Assembly: GCA_035623985.1 (NCBI GenBank) | Contig: DASPSJ010000094.1 | Span: 1-64,000 of the forward strand | Direction: 5' to 3' | Source: DAHUYF01 sp035623985 | GTDB taxonomy: Bacteria > Pseudomonadota > Alphaproteobacteria > ATCC43930 > CGMCC-115725 | DNA length: 64,000 bases | Shown here: positions 1 through 8,075 of the stretch, one piece after another | Layout: each line of letters begins with the position of its first letter | How positions within the stretch are numbered: the stretch's first letter is position 1 | Notes under the pieces: generated by a model | Told to the model about the DNA's origin: nothing | Seen by the model: only the letters and a program-made list of their open reading frames with translations | Databases searched by the model: none | Made by a program: the position numbers and the translations under genes

Positions 1-1457
1 CACGCCACCGCGATGGCCGCGGGATCGCGCGCCGCCTGCGCCGCAAACAGCGCCGGCAGCGTCGTCGCGCAAACCGCCGCAGACGTAGCGTTCCAACCCT
101 CGGTGATGGTCCGCCGCTCCGCCGCAGACAGCAGCGACAGCGCATCGATACGCATGGTGTCTTCGGCGAGATACCCATCGAACAGCAGGCGAAAGCGCCG
201 CGCGATGTCCTCGACCTCGCCGCGCGTCAGATGGTGCGCGTTGAAAGCGAAGTCGAACAGCACCGGCTTCTCGCGGTGATATTCGCGCACATAAAGCGCG
301 AGCGGGTTGAGTTCATAGCCGCCGGTGAGCCCGATAAGTTGGAACGGCGCGTCCCCGATGGGAAAGTCGTAGTCGTTCTTCTCGTAGGACAGCGCCACGT
401 CGAAGAGCTGGCGGCGGCCCAGCCGCGCCAGGCCGAGCGCATGCTGGACGTCTTGGATCGGCGCCCGCTGATGCCGGTAATCGCGCCGCAATTGCTCGCC
501 GACATGGGCGACGAGCTGCTTGACCGAGTCGGTCGTTTCGATCTCGAGGCGCAGCGGCATCATCCCCGCGAACATGCCGATGGTGCGCTTGAGATCGGCG
601 GCCGGCCGGTTGAGGATCGGCACGCCGATGGTGATGTCGCGGCGCTGTACCGTCCGTGCCAGCAGAATGGCCAGCAACGCCGTCAACACGTGAAACGGGG
701 TCGCGCCGCGCCTGCGGCAAGTGTCAATGAACTCGACGTAGCGTTGCCAATCCACCCAGAACTGCACGGAACGCGACGGCAGGTCGTCATGCGCGCCCTC
801 GCCGCGCCGCGGCGGGAAGATCGGTTCCGGCAACGTGTGAAACCGCTCGCGCCAGTAGTCGATGTCGCGGCCATGCCGCGCCGACAGAAGGTAAGTCGCG
901 TCCTCGGCGATGAAGCGGCGATAGGAGAAAAGCGCGGTCGCGTCCGACGCGGCATCGCGCGGGATCGCGTCATAGGCGTCGGCCACCGCGCGGATCATCA
1001 GGCAGATGCCGAAACCGTCGATGATCAGGTGGTGATAGCGGATGAGCAGGAACCATTGCCGCTCGCGCCCTTTCGCCAGCGTGAAGTGGAACAGCGGCGT
1101 CTCGCCGCCCGCGAAGACGCGAGCGAATGCGGTGTCGATGAAATCGATAAACGCCGCTTCCGGATCGATCTCGCTCGAGAGATCGATCAGGTCGACCGGC
1201 GGATCGAGAGCGGAACCGATGGTCTGCTTCGGCTGATCGGCGTGAATGCGAAGCCGCAAGGCGTCATGTCGCGCCATGGCGAGCGCGACGGCACGGCGGA
1301 AGATTGCGGGGTCGATGGCGCCGGCGATCCTGAGATAGCCGCCGATGATATAGAAGCGCGGATCGGTGCCGGTCTGCAAATCGAGCCACACCGGCATCTG
1401 GGCAGAGGTCAGCTCCTGCCACTCGACCTCGGATGTGGAACGCGATGTGCCGTCCAT
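1..1457 (-). CDS. Non-ribosomal peptide synthetase, N-terminal part (condensation domain and start of adenylation domain), runs off window
   Basis: Only the first 485 residues are visible; the gene continues past base 1. The N-terminus (ATG at 1457) is a condensation domain with the catalytic HHLIIDG motif at residues 142-148. After about residue 430 a linker (LLSAAERR, then a WNAT motif) leads into the first residues of an adenylation domain. Starting directly with a condensation domain, with an MbtH-like gene and an ABC exporter just upstream on the same strand, resembles EntF/DhbF-type siderophore synthetases. The product cannot be predicted because the adenylation specificity residues are outside the window. 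Confidence 0.9.
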   Translation of the reverse strand, partial: MDGTSRSTSEVEWQELTSAQMPVWLDLQTGTDPRFYIIGGYLRIAGAIDPAIFRRAVALAMARHDALRLRIHADQPKQTIGSALDPPVDLIDLSSEIDPEAAFIDFIDTAFARVFAGGETPLFHFTLAKGRERQWFLLIRYHHLIIDGFGICLMIRAVADAYDAIPRDAASDATALFSYRRFIAEDATYLLSARHGRDIDYWRERFHTLPEPIFPPRRGEGAHDDLPSRSVQFWVDWQRYVEFIDTCRRRGATPFHVLTALLAILLARTVQRRDITIGVPILNRPAADLKRTIGMFAGMMPLRLEIETTDSVKQLVAHVGEQLRRDYRHQRAPIQDVQHALGLARLGRRQLFDVALSYEKNDYDFPIGDAPFQLIGLTGGYELNPLALYVREYHREKPVLFDFAFNAHHLTRGEVEDIARRFRLLFDGYLAEDTMRIDALSLLSAAERRTITEGWNATSAAVCATTLPALFAAQAARDPAAIAVA

Positions 1458-1720
1458 CGAACCCTTGCGCCCTGTCGATCGCTTTTCTTCTAGTGCCTCA
1501 GAGTGGGCGAAAATCAGCGCCGGGGCAACGGTTTACGCTTGCTTTCGCCGCTTTGCAACGGCGTTGCGGCGCGCGGCAGACGATGCGCGCGGTCGACAAT
1601 TCCGTGTGCGCCGCCTCGCTCCGGTGTCGAAAACCGGAACGGCGCGCCAGCACGGAAGCAGTGCTTTTCGATGGTCCGCTGCGGCGGAGGGAGAAGGCGG
1701 CATATCGGCTGGCGTGTGCC

Positions 1721-1978
1721 TCAGCCTTGCTTCTCGGCCGCCTGCTCCATGGCTCGACGCAAGCTGAGCGGCCGCATATCGGTCCACACTTCGTCGACGT
1801 AGTCGAGACATTCCTGCTTCGTGCCGACCTTGCCGACGGCGCGCCAGCCGGCGGGAATCCGCAGTTCGGCGAGCCAAAGCGAATACTGCTCCTCATCGTT
1901 CACCAGCACGGTATAGGTCCTGGTGTCTTCGTCTTGATCAGTTGCCACAGGTCCCCCCGCGAGACGATGCGCCATCAA
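1721..1978 (-). CDS. MbtH-like NRPS accessory protein
   Basis: A protein of about 85 residues carrying the MbtH family core: NDEEQYSLW, PAGW, a G..G....CL.Y segment and WTDMRPLSLR near the C-terminus. MbtH-like proteins bind adenylation domains of NRPSs and allow their folding or activity, so this is the partner of the synthetase that starts 263 bases downstream on the same strand. The start is uncertain: tandem ATGs at 1978/1975, or an in-frame GTG at 1948 preceded closely by a G-rich stretch. The ABC exporter gene lies just upstream, which supports one transcription unit. Confidence 0.93.
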   Translation of the reverse strand: MMAHRLAGGPVATDQDEDTRTYTVLVNDEEQYSLWLAELRIPAGWRAVGKVGTKQECLDYVDEVWTDMRPLSLRRAMEQAAEKQG

Positions 1979-2031
1979 TCGCCATCACCGTAGGATCGTC
2001 TCGGCCTAGGGTCAATGGTCAGGGCCGGCGC

Positions 2032-3768
2032 TCAGGTGACGACGGTCAGGACCCCCCGGCGCTGGCACATCGCGCCGAGATCCAGGACGCTGTCATGGAA
2101 GGCGCGCAAGGTGCTGCGATGGCCGATGCTGACGATGGTTGGCCGCCACGGCGCGGCGCGCAGCAGGCGATAGAGCATCGCCTCGCAGGCCTCGTCGAGC
2201 GCCGAGCTGGCCTCGTCGAGGAAGACGATCGTGGGCTGGGTCAGCAGGACGCGGGCAAAGGCCAGGCGCTGCTGCTCGCCGAGCGACAGGCGGTGCGCCC
2301 AATTCTGGGAGGAATCCAGTTCCTCGACCAGCTCGGGAAGACCGACCTCGCGCAGCACGGCGGCGATCTTGGCGGTCGGCACGGCGAGGTCCTCGCGCGG
2401 ATAAAGCACGGCGTGACGCAGCGTGCCAAGCGGCAGGTAAGGCCGCTGCGGCAGGAAGAGGCAAACCCCGCTGCCGAGGCGGATCCGGCCGCGGCCATAG
2501 GGCCAGATGCCGGCGATGGCGCGCAGCAAGGTGCTCTTGCCGGTGCCGGTGGGGCCGGCGATGAGCAAGGCCTGGCCGGCCGGCACCGAGAAGCCGACAT
2601 CGCGCAACAGCGCCGAGCCGTCGGGAAGGTCGAGCTCGAGATCGGCGACCTCGATGCCTTCGCCGCCGGTGCGGACCTCGATCTGTTGCGGCGCGCGGGC
2701 GGCCGCGGCGATCTCGCGCACGCGGAGGTCGAAGCCGTGCAAGCGCTCGACCACCGATTGCCATTCGGCGATCTCGGTGTAGTTCTTGATCAGATAGGAG
2801 AGCGCCACCTGCAATTCGAAGAAGGCGCCTGCGGTCTGCATCAGACCGCCGATCTCTATCTTCTTGGAGAAATACATCGGCGCGGCAACGATGAAGGGAA
2901 AGATCACCGCCACCTGATCATAGGTCCTGGTGTACCAGCCGAGGATCTTCACCCGCTTCATGATCGACCAGAAATTGCCGACGACATTGGTGAAGCGCTC
3001 GGTGAAATTGCCAAGCTCGCGGCTCTCGCCGCCGTATAAGGCGATGCTTTCGGTGTTCTCGCGCAAACGCACCAGGCTGAAGCGGAAATCCGCCTCGTAG
3101 CGCTGCTGATCGAAATTCAGCCGGACCAGCGGCCGGCCGATCTTGAAGGTGAGCCAGGTGCCGCCGACGGCGTAGACCAGCGCCACCCAAACCATATAGG
3201 CCGGGACGGTAAAGTCTCCCCAAGCGCCGAGCGGGATGGTCATCGGCCCCGAGATCGACCAAAGGATGGCGAGGAACGACACCACCGTGATGCCGGCATT
3301 GAGAAAGCCGGTGGTGCCGACGGTCAGCGCGATGGTGTGCTTGGTGAAGCGGTCGAGATCGTCGGCGATGCGCTGATCGGGATTGTCCGTGCCGGTGTCG
3401 CTGACCTGTAGCCGGTAATAGGCGCGCTCGTCGAGCCAGGCATTGAGGTATTGGCGCGTGAGCCAGCGCCGCCAGCGGATCTGCAGCATCTGCCCGAGGT
3501 AAGTCTGGTAGACGAGGAAGGTGATCGAGAGCACCGACAGCACTGCATAATAGCCGAGTTGCCAGATGAACTCGCTTTCGTCGTAATGCTGCAATGCGTC
3601 GAAGATGGCCTTTCGCCACCAGTTCAGCATCACGATGACCGCGACGGACAGGAAGTTGAGGATGACCACGATCGCCAGCAGGCCCCATGCCCAGGCCTTG
3701 TCTTCGGAGGACCAATAGGGCCTCGCGAGGCGCCAAGCGTTGCGCCAAATGCCTCGTTTTGCCTCCAC
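2032..3768 (-). CDS. ABC transporter, fused membrane and ATPase domains (YddA/BacA-related type)
   Basis: A 578-residue half-transporter. The N-terminal ~330 residues hold a membrane domain of the ABC_membrane_2/SbmA-BacA type, and the C-terminus is an ATPase: Walker A GPTGTGKST near residue 405, signature LSLGEQQR near 491, Walker B IVFLDEASSALDE near 515. Half-size transporters like this work as homodimers in the inner membrane. It is upstream of the MbtH-like and NRPS genes on the same strand, so export (or uptake) of the NRPS product is the natural guess. Relatives also move vitamin B12 or antimicrobial peptides, so the substrate is open. Confidence 0.88.
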   Translation of the reverse strand: MEAKRGIWRNAWRLARPYWSSEDKAWAWGLLAIVVILNFLSVAVIVMLNWWRKAIFDALQHYDESEFIWQLGYYAVLSVLSITFLVYQTYLGQMLQIRWRRWLTRQYLNAWLDERAYYRLQVSDTGTDNPDQRIADDLDRFTKHTIALTVGTTGFLNAGITVVSFLAILWSISGPMTIPLGAWGDFTVPAYMVWVALVYAVGGTWLTFKIGRPLVRLNFDQQRYEADFRFSLVRLRENTESIALYGGESRELGNFTERFTNVVGNFWSIMKRVKILGWYTRTYDQVAVIFPFIVAAPMYFSKKIEIGGLMQTAGAFFELQVALSYLIKNYTEIAEWQSVVERLHGFDLRVREIAAAARAPQQIEVRTGGEGIEVADLELDLPDGSALLRDVGFSVPAGQALLIAGPTGTGKSTLLRAIAGIWPYGRGRIRLGSGVCLFLPQRPYLPLGTLRHAVLYPREDLAVPTAKIAAVLREVGLPELVEELDSSQNWAHRLSLGEQQRLAFARVLLTQPTIVFLDEASSALDEACEAMLYRLLRAAPWRPTIVSIGHRSTLRAFHDSVLDLGAMCQRRGVLTVVT

Positions 3769-3922
3769 CGCGTCTCCCCCTTAGCATTTGACGGCACCGG
3801 CCGGACCGCCACGGTTGGCGCCCGAGCCGCAGCTCGAGCGCCCGGACACTCTACACCAGACGGATCAAAGAAGCGCGCAGCCTCCCCTTCGCCGGTGGCA
3901 AGAGCAAGGTAGGCGGCACGCC

Positions 3923-4402
3923 CTAGTCGTCAAGGGGAGCGCGGAAATAGGTATGGCAGGCACCGCAGCCGGTCCTGCCCACCGTGTCGAGCTCGTCGAG
4001 CACGTCTTGCTTGCTGCCCGTCTTGATGGCGTCGGCGAGGCGCTGCTCGGCGCGCCGGAGCGCGCTTGGCACGTCCTTGAACCGGTCCCATTGCCCCCAA
4101 ATCTCGGGCTTCGCATGGGTCGCCCCGGGAAACTCGACCATGCTGGTCCCTGGCGGGAACAGGTCGGTGATCTTCGGCGGCAAGGTCAGCAGCTCCGTTA
4201 CCTTGGCGATGGCGGTATCGCGGTCGGCGCTGCCGGAGACATAGTTCTGGATGACCTTCAGCGCTTCGGCCTGCTGCTTCATCAGCGCCTGACGCTGCTT
4301 GATGATGGCCCCCTTGTCCTGGGCGCCGGCGTGGTCGCCGCCGGCGGCCAGCAGCGCGCCCAGCATCGCCGCGATCACGCCTACCGCCATTCGGTGCAGC
4401 AT
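3923..4402 (-). CDS. Cytochrome c'/c-556 family protein
   Basis: A 159-residue precursor with a hydrophobic signal peptide (about residues 5-27) and one C-terminal haem-attachment motif, CGACH, typical of the four-helix cytochrome c' family. The first helix carries QRQALMKQQ; a methionine here is the axial ligand in low-spin c-556 members, while classical c' proteins are five-coordinate, so either subtype is possible. The start at 4402 is supported by GGAGGAGAGG just upstream. Family members are periplasmic electron carriers or nitric-oxide binders. It is divergent from the opine-dehydrogenase-like gene and has no obvious partner here. Confidence 0.88.
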   Translation of the reverse strand: MLHRMAVGVIAAMLGALLAAGGDHAGAQDKGAIIKQRQALMKQQAEALKVIQNYVSGSADRDTAIAKVTELLTLPPKITDLFPPGTSMVEFPGATHAKPEIWGQWDRFKDVPSALRRAEQRLADAIKTGSKQDVLDELDTVGRTGCGACHTYFRAPLDD

Positions 4403-4547
4403 CGCCTCTCCTCCTCGGCCGTGTCGTCCCCCGGGGGCCGCATCTTGCCGCGAGCAGCTTATCGATTTCTCCGGCAACCTTCCATCGACGCGCCGGCGCC
4501 GGATTCGGCATAATCGCCGCGGGTGTCGGCAGGTTGGGCGAGACGGA

Positions 4548-5627
4548 ATGCGCATTGCCGTTCTGGGCGGGGGAAACGGCAGCTATGCCGCCGCCGCCGA
4601 TCTGGCGGAGCAGGGCCATGAAGTGCGGCTCTGGCGCCGCGATGTCGCCGCCCTGGCACCCGTGCTCGAGACCGGCACGCTTCTCCTCGGCGATTATCGT
4701 GGCCGCCGCGCAGTCCGGCTTGGCTTGGCGACGCCGTCGCTTGCGGCGGCGCTGGCCGGGGTGGAGTTGATCGTCGCGCCGCTGCCGGCCTTCGCCCAAC
4801 TCGATCTTGCGCAGGCCATGGCGGCGCATCTGCGCGACGGCCAGACCGTGTTCCTGCCGCCCGGCAGCTTCGGCAGCTATGTCATGGCGCGGGCGCTGCG
4901 CGCCGCGGGGTCTTCGGTCGAGGTGGCTTTCGCCGAAACCGGCACGCTGCCTTACCTCACGCGCAAGCACGGCGCCGCCGAGGTCGCCATCACCACGCGC
5001 GCCACGCGGTTGCCGACCGGCGTGTTCCCGGCGCGGCTTGCTGCTTCGGCGCTCGCCGTCATCAAAAAAGCCTATCTCGCCGTCGAGCCGGTGGAGGATG
5101 CGCTGAGCGCGGCGCTGATGAATGCCGGGCCGATCATTCATCCGCCGCTCCTCATCATGAATGCCGGGCCGATCGAGCATTTCTCGCAGTGGGACATTCA
5201 CAACGAGGGAACCCAGCCGGGCATCCGCCGCGTCACCACCGTGCTCGACGGCGAGCGCATGGCGCTGCGCGAGGCGCTGGGCTACGGTCCGCCGCATTTC
5301 CCGCTCGCCGACCATTACGAAAGCGATCGCTGGATGTACGGCAATCTCGCCCATGACAAGCTCGTCGGCAGCGGCGACTGGCGCGAGCGCCTCGATCTCA
5401 CGCGGCACCGCTATATGCGCGAGGATGTCGGCTATGGCCTGGCCTTTCTCGTCTCGCTCGCCGATTGGGCGGGCGTCGCCTGCCCGGTGGCGCGGGGGCT
5501 GCTGAGCATCGGCTCCGCCCTCTGCGGCGAGGATTTCGCGCAAGGCCCGCGCACGCTTGCCGCGCTCGGCCTCGACCGGCTCGATCGCGCCGGCATGCGG
5601 CGGCTGCTTGCCGAAGGCATCGCGTGA
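4548..5627 (+). CDS. NAD/NADP octopine/nopaline dehydrogenase family protein
   Basis: A 359-residue oxidoreductase. The N-terminus has a Rossmann dinucleotide-binding segment (IAVLGGGNGSYAAA), followed in the middle and C-terminal half by the octopine-dehydrogenase-type helical domain. Family members reductively couple amino acids to keto acids or oxidise the resulting opines; the substrate is not predictable here. The start is ATG 4548. Its stop overlaps the GTG start of the next gene (GTGA), so the two are translationally coupled and probably act on successive intermediates. Confidence 0.82.
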   Translation: MRIAVLGGGNGSYAAAADLAEQGHEVRLWRRDVAALAPVLETGTLLLGDYRGRRAVRLGLATPSLAAALAGVELIVAPLPAFAQLDLAQAMAAHLRDGQTVFLPPGSFGSYVMARALRAAGSSVEVAFAETGTLPYLTRKHGAAEVAITTRATRLPTGVFPARLAASALAVIKKAYLAVEPVEDALSAALMNAGPIIHPPLLIMNAGPIEHFSQWDIHNEGTQPGIRRVTTVLDGERMALREALGYGPPHFPLADHYESDRWMYGNLAHDKLVGSGDWRERLDLTRHRYMREDVGYGLAFLVSLADWAGVACPVARGLLSIGSALCGEDFAQGPRTLAALGLDRLDRAGMRRLLAEGIA

Positions 5628-6634
5628 GCGAGGCGCTGCCGGTAATCGCCGCTCTCGGCGCCGGCCGGATGGGCCGCGGCATCGCCCATGTCTTCGCCTA
5701 TGCCGGCCATCGCGTCGTGCTGGTCGATGTCAAGGCGCGGCCGGAAGAGGCGGTGCGCCGGCTCGAGCGCGAAGCCTTGGGCGAGATCGAGGCCGCGCTT
5801 GCCGTGCTGGCCGAGATCGGGGTTTTTGCCGCGGCCGAGATCCCGGCCATCCTTGGCCGCATCGGTTTCGCCGGCCGCGCGGCGGCGCCGGCGGCGCTGG
5901 CGAGCGCCGGCTACGTCTTCGAAGGCGTGCCCGAGGTGCTGGAATGGAAGCGCGAGGCGCTCGCCTTCGCCGCGCCCTATCTCGGCGCCGATACCGTCCT
6001 CGCCTCGACCACTTCCAGCTTTCTCGTCGACGCGCTGGCGGAGCTGGCGCCGGCGCCGGAGCGCTTCCTCAACGCCCATTGGCTCAATCCGGCCTACATC
6101 ATCCCGCTGGTGGAGCTGAGCCCGGGCCGGCGCACCGACCCCGCCGTTCTCGCGCGCATGAAGGCGCTGCTTGAAGCGATCGGCAAGGTGCCGGTGATCT
6201 GCGCCGCGGCGCCCGGCTATATCGTGCCGCGCATCCAGGCGCTCGCCATGAATGAAGCGGCGCGGCTGGTGGAGGAGGGGATCGCCACCGCCGAGGATGT
6301 CGACAAGGCGACGCGCTACGGCATCGGCTTCCGCTCCGCCGCCATGGGGCTGCTGGAGTTCATCGACTATGGCGGCGGCGACATTCTCTATTACGCCAGC
6401 CGCTCTCTCGCCGAGGCGATGCGGGACAGCCGCTTCGCCGCGCCGGAGATCATCGACCGCAACATGCGCGAAGGCCGTCTGGGCTTGCGCAGCGGCCGCG
6501 GCTTCTACGATTTCGCCGGCGTCGACGTGGCCGCTTATCGCAAGGAGGTGCTGCGCCGCCTGGCGGGCCAGCTCGCGCATGTCGATCTGCTGTTGCCGCC
6601 GGGCGCCGCGGCGAGGAAGCGCGGCGCCGCGTGA
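5624..6634 (+). CDS. 3-hydroxyacyl-CoA dehydrogenase family oxidoreductase
   Basis: A 336-residue protein starting at a GTG that overlaps the previous stop. An N-terminal NAD-binding site (ALGAGRMGRGIAHVFAYAGH) and a C-terminal helical domain with the FYDF region near the end fit the short-chain hydroxyacyl-CoA dehydrogenase/L-gulonate dehydrogenase family. HWLNPAYIIPLVEL matches the conserved H.....P..V motif of this group. It has no enoyl-CoA-hydratase half, so the substrate may be a free hydroxy acid rather than a CoA thioester. It sits between the opine-dehydrogenase-like gene and a symporter, suggesting one catabolic unit. Confidence 0.85.
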   Translation: MSEALPVIAALGAGRMGRGIAHVFAYAGHRVVLVDVKARPEEAVRRLEREALGEIEAALAVLAEIGVFAAAEIPAILGRIGFAGRAAAPAALASAGYVFEGVPEVLEWKREALAFAAPYLGADTVLASTTSSFLVDALAELAPAPERFLNAHWLNPAYIIPLVELSPGRRTDPAVLARMKALLEAIGKVPVICAAAPGYIVPRIQALAMNEAARLVEEGIATAEDVDKATRYGIGFRSAAMGLLEFIDYGGGDILYYASRSLAEAMRDSRFAAPEIIDRNMREGRLGLRSGRGFYDFAGVDVAAYRKEVLRRLAGQLAHVDLLLPPGAAARKRGAA

Positions 6635-6684
6635 GCGATGATCGAGGCCGTGGCGCGGGCCAGGCTGGGCAAGGGAGGGAGAGG

Positions 6685-7962
6685 ATGGCGTCATCGGCGA
6701 GCACCGCGTCGGCGCGGACATCCGCGAGGCTCCCCCGCGTCATTGTCGCCGCCTCGATCGGCAACGCGCTCGAATGGTTCGATATTCTGGTCTACGGCTA
6801 CTTCGCCGTCACCATCTCCGGTCAGTTCTTTCCCAAGACCGATCCCGCCGTCGCCCTGCTGCTGACCTTCGGCACCTTCGGCGCCTCCTATCTCATCCGC
6901 CCGCTGGGAGCGATCGCGCTCGGCGCCTATGCCGACCGTGCTGGGCGCAAGGCGTCGCTGATGGTGTCGATCCTGCTGATGATGATCGGCACGTTCATCA
7001 TGGCGGTCATCCCGCCTTATGCCGTCATCGGGCTGCTGGCGCCGATCGGCATGTTTGTCGCGCGGCTGATGCAGGGCTTTTCGGTCGGCGGCGAATTCGG
7101 CAGCTCGACCGCGTTCCTGGTGGAGCATGGGCCGCAGCGGAAAGGGTTTCTCGCGAGCTGGCAATGGTCGAGCCAGGGCGTGGCGGCGCTGCTGGCCTCG
7201 CTCTTCGGTTTCGTTCTGGCCGAGATGCTGTCGCCGGAGCAGCTTCAATCCTGGGGCTGGCGCATGCCGTATCTTTTCGGCCTGCTGATCGGGCCCGTCG
7301 GCTTCTACATCCGCGGCTACGTCGACGAGACGCCTGAATTCCTCCGCACAGAGACGACGCGCACGCCGGTTCGCGACGTGCTGGCGCGCCAGTGGGACCG
7401 TCTCCTGCTGGCGATCGGCTTGGTGGCGATCTCGACCGGCTCGAACTATCTCCTTCTCTACATGCCGACCTACGCCGTCACCGAGCTGCACCTGCCCCAG
7501 GCAACCGGCTTCCTCGCCACGGTTGTCGGCGCCGTCGTGCTGATCGCGGTCGCGCCGCTGGCCGGCCATTGGTCGGACCGGGTCGGCCGCACGCGCATCA
7601 TGCAGGCGATGACCTGGCTCTTCCTGCTTTCGGTCTATCCCGCCTTCGTGCTGCTCACCGATCGCGCCGTGCTGGCGGTCCTTGTCCTGGTGGTCGGCTG
7701 GCTCGGGCTGATCAAGGCCGGCTATAGCGGCGTTCTGCCGTCGCTGCTCTCCGAGCTCTTCCCGACCCGGACGCGCGGCACGGGGATGGCGCTCAGCTAC
7801 AACATCAGCGTGCCCGTCTTCGGCGGCTTCGCGCCGGTGATCATTCAGTCGCTGATCGATGTCAGCGGCAACAAGCTGGCGCCGGCCTTCTATCTCATGG
7901 TGACCGCGGCGCTGAGCCTGCTGAGCTTGGCGCTGCTGCGCCGGCATCTGCGCTTGCGGTAG
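6685..7962 (+). CDS. MFS transporter, metabolite:H+ symporter (MHS) type
   Basis: A 425-residue membrane protein with about twelve hydrophobic segments. The cytoplasmic loop between helices 2 and 3 has the MFS motif G...DR.GRK (AYADRAGRKASL), repeated in degenerate form in the second half as GHWSDRVGRTR. The N-terminal NALEWFD and LMQGFSVGGEFGSS are typical of the MHS/ProP-ShiA-KgtP subfamily, which imports organic acids, betaines or similar small solutes with protons. ATG 6685 is preferred because GGGAGGGAGAGG lies just upstream; an in-frame GTG at 6631 overlaps the previous stop. It probably imports the compound handled by the two upstream dehydrogenases. Confidence 0.88.
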   Translation: MASSASTASARTSARLPRVIVAASIGNALEWFDILVYGYFAVTISGQFFPKTDPAVALLLTFGTFGASYLIRPLGAIALGAYADRAGRKASLMVSILLMMIGTFIMAVIPPYAVIGLLAPIGMFVARLMQGFSVGGEFGSSTAFLVEHGPQRKGFLASWQWSSQGVAALLASLFGFVLAEMLSPEQLQSWGWRMPYLFGLLIGPVGFYIRGYVDETPEFLRTETTRTPVRDVLARQWDRLLLAIGLVAISTGSNYLLLYMPTYAVTELHLPQATGFLATVVGAVVLIAVAPLAGHWSDRVGRTRIMQAMTWLFLLSVYPAFVLLTDRAVLAVLVLVVGWLGLIKAGYSGVLPSLLSELFPTRTRGTGMALSYNISVPVFGGFAPVIIQSLIDVSGNKLAPAFYLMVTAALSLLSLALLRRHLRLR

Positions 7963-8075
7963 CCCTCCGCGACGGCGGCGCGAGCTTGTCGCGGCGGCGG
8001 TTCCGCAACGCGAAACGGGGACCGGCTTCGGTCATGCGGCGCCGCGCTCAACCGGATGCCAGCGAGAGAAGTCGT

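Noticed and set aside
231..1493. Open frame of 420 codons on the plus strand
   Set aside because: Antisense to the NRPS condensation domain, whose HHLIIDG motif and linker are unambiguous on the minus strand.
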